From assembly GCA_040387555.1 (NCBI GenBank), contig JAZKDO010000001.1:630574-694573 (forward strand): a stretch of DNA of 64,000 bases, given 5' to 3'. The position numbers were made by a program, and so were the translations under genes. Each line of letters begins with the position of its first letter. Position 1 is the first letter of the stretch. The notes below the pieces were generated by a model. The model searched no databases and was not told the DNA's origin. It worked only from the letters and a program-made list of their open reading frames with translations. This document shows positions 63,965 to 64,000 of the stretch, in pieces. Origin of the DNA: UBA4416 sp040387555 (GTDB lineage Bacteria > Bacteroidota > Bacteroidia > B-17B0 > Aurantibacillaceae).

Positions 63965-64000
63965 TTTAATTTTCGTTAAAAAACAGGGCTAATTTAAGGA

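Overview
The window is 64 kb of a low-GC chromosome from a member of the Bacteroidota. The evidence is type IX secretion (T9SS) sorting domains of types A and B, a PorP/SprF-family outer-membrane protein, TAnnTTTG-type promoter boxes without Shine-Dalgarno sequences, a LytTR response regulator paired with a HisKA_2 kinase, class II fumarase and E1/E2 of 2-oxoglutarate dehydrogenase. Coding density is high and most genes are housekeeping or envelope genes. I see no tRNA, rRNA, CRISPR array, insertion sequence, prophage or plasmid gene.

Layout. 0-7.7 kb (minus strand): small lipoprotein, mfd, prolyl oligopeptidase, fumC. 7.7-10.4 kb (plus): a small regulated module of a Rossmann-fold protein, a TetR regulator and a short-chain dehydrogenase, with matching operator-like sites before the first and third genes. 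10.4-12.3 kb: about 1 kb of non-coding DNA and a methyltransferase gene, with three strong and one weaker ParB-type (parS) site, ending at mnmG. 12.3-21.7 kb (minus): mnmG, a LytTR regulator, a 1288-residue multi-PAS kinase, a secreted MORN-repeat protein and nadA. 21.7-22.5 kb: 0.8 kb non-coding, AT-rich, with one perfect DnaA box and several dyads, a possible origin-like region. 22.5-27.4 kb (plus): rpiB, a GT-C-like membrane protein, then an OprP-type porin and a PiT phosphate transporter, both preceded by similar 11-bp-spaced direct repeats. 27.5-29.7 kb: rnr (minus).

30-42.4 kb (plus) is a secretion locus. It holds a 3106-residue LamG/FN3-like T9SS cargo with a type A sorting domain, a cadherin-repeat protein with a type B (gliding-motility-type) sorting domain, and a PorP/SprF-family protein. 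42.5-46.4 kb holds a DUF1569-like gene, lgt, trmB, pyruvate kinase and an S4 RNA-binding protein.

46.4-50.8 kb is a signalling cluster. Two ECF sigma factors are each followed by a single-pass membrane protein that looks like its anti-sigma partner; one of these is fused to a trypsin/HtrA-like protease. Between them lies a secreted protein made only of a CarboxypepD_reg domain and a TonB-receptor plug, without a barrel. The remainder holds an aminopeptidase P, two tandem paralogues of unknown function, a secreted endonuclease/phosphatase-fold protein, a haem-binding protein, a polytopic membrane protein, an OmpA-family protein, a TPR-SpoIIE phosphatase, and odhB and sucA of 2-oxoglutarate dehydrogenase.

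The most rewarding places to look are the parS cluster beside mnmG, the origin-like gap before rpiB, the paired TetR operators, the sigma/anti-sigma/plug/protease cluster and the large secreted-protein locus. Functional assignments come from reading motifs; no database search was run.
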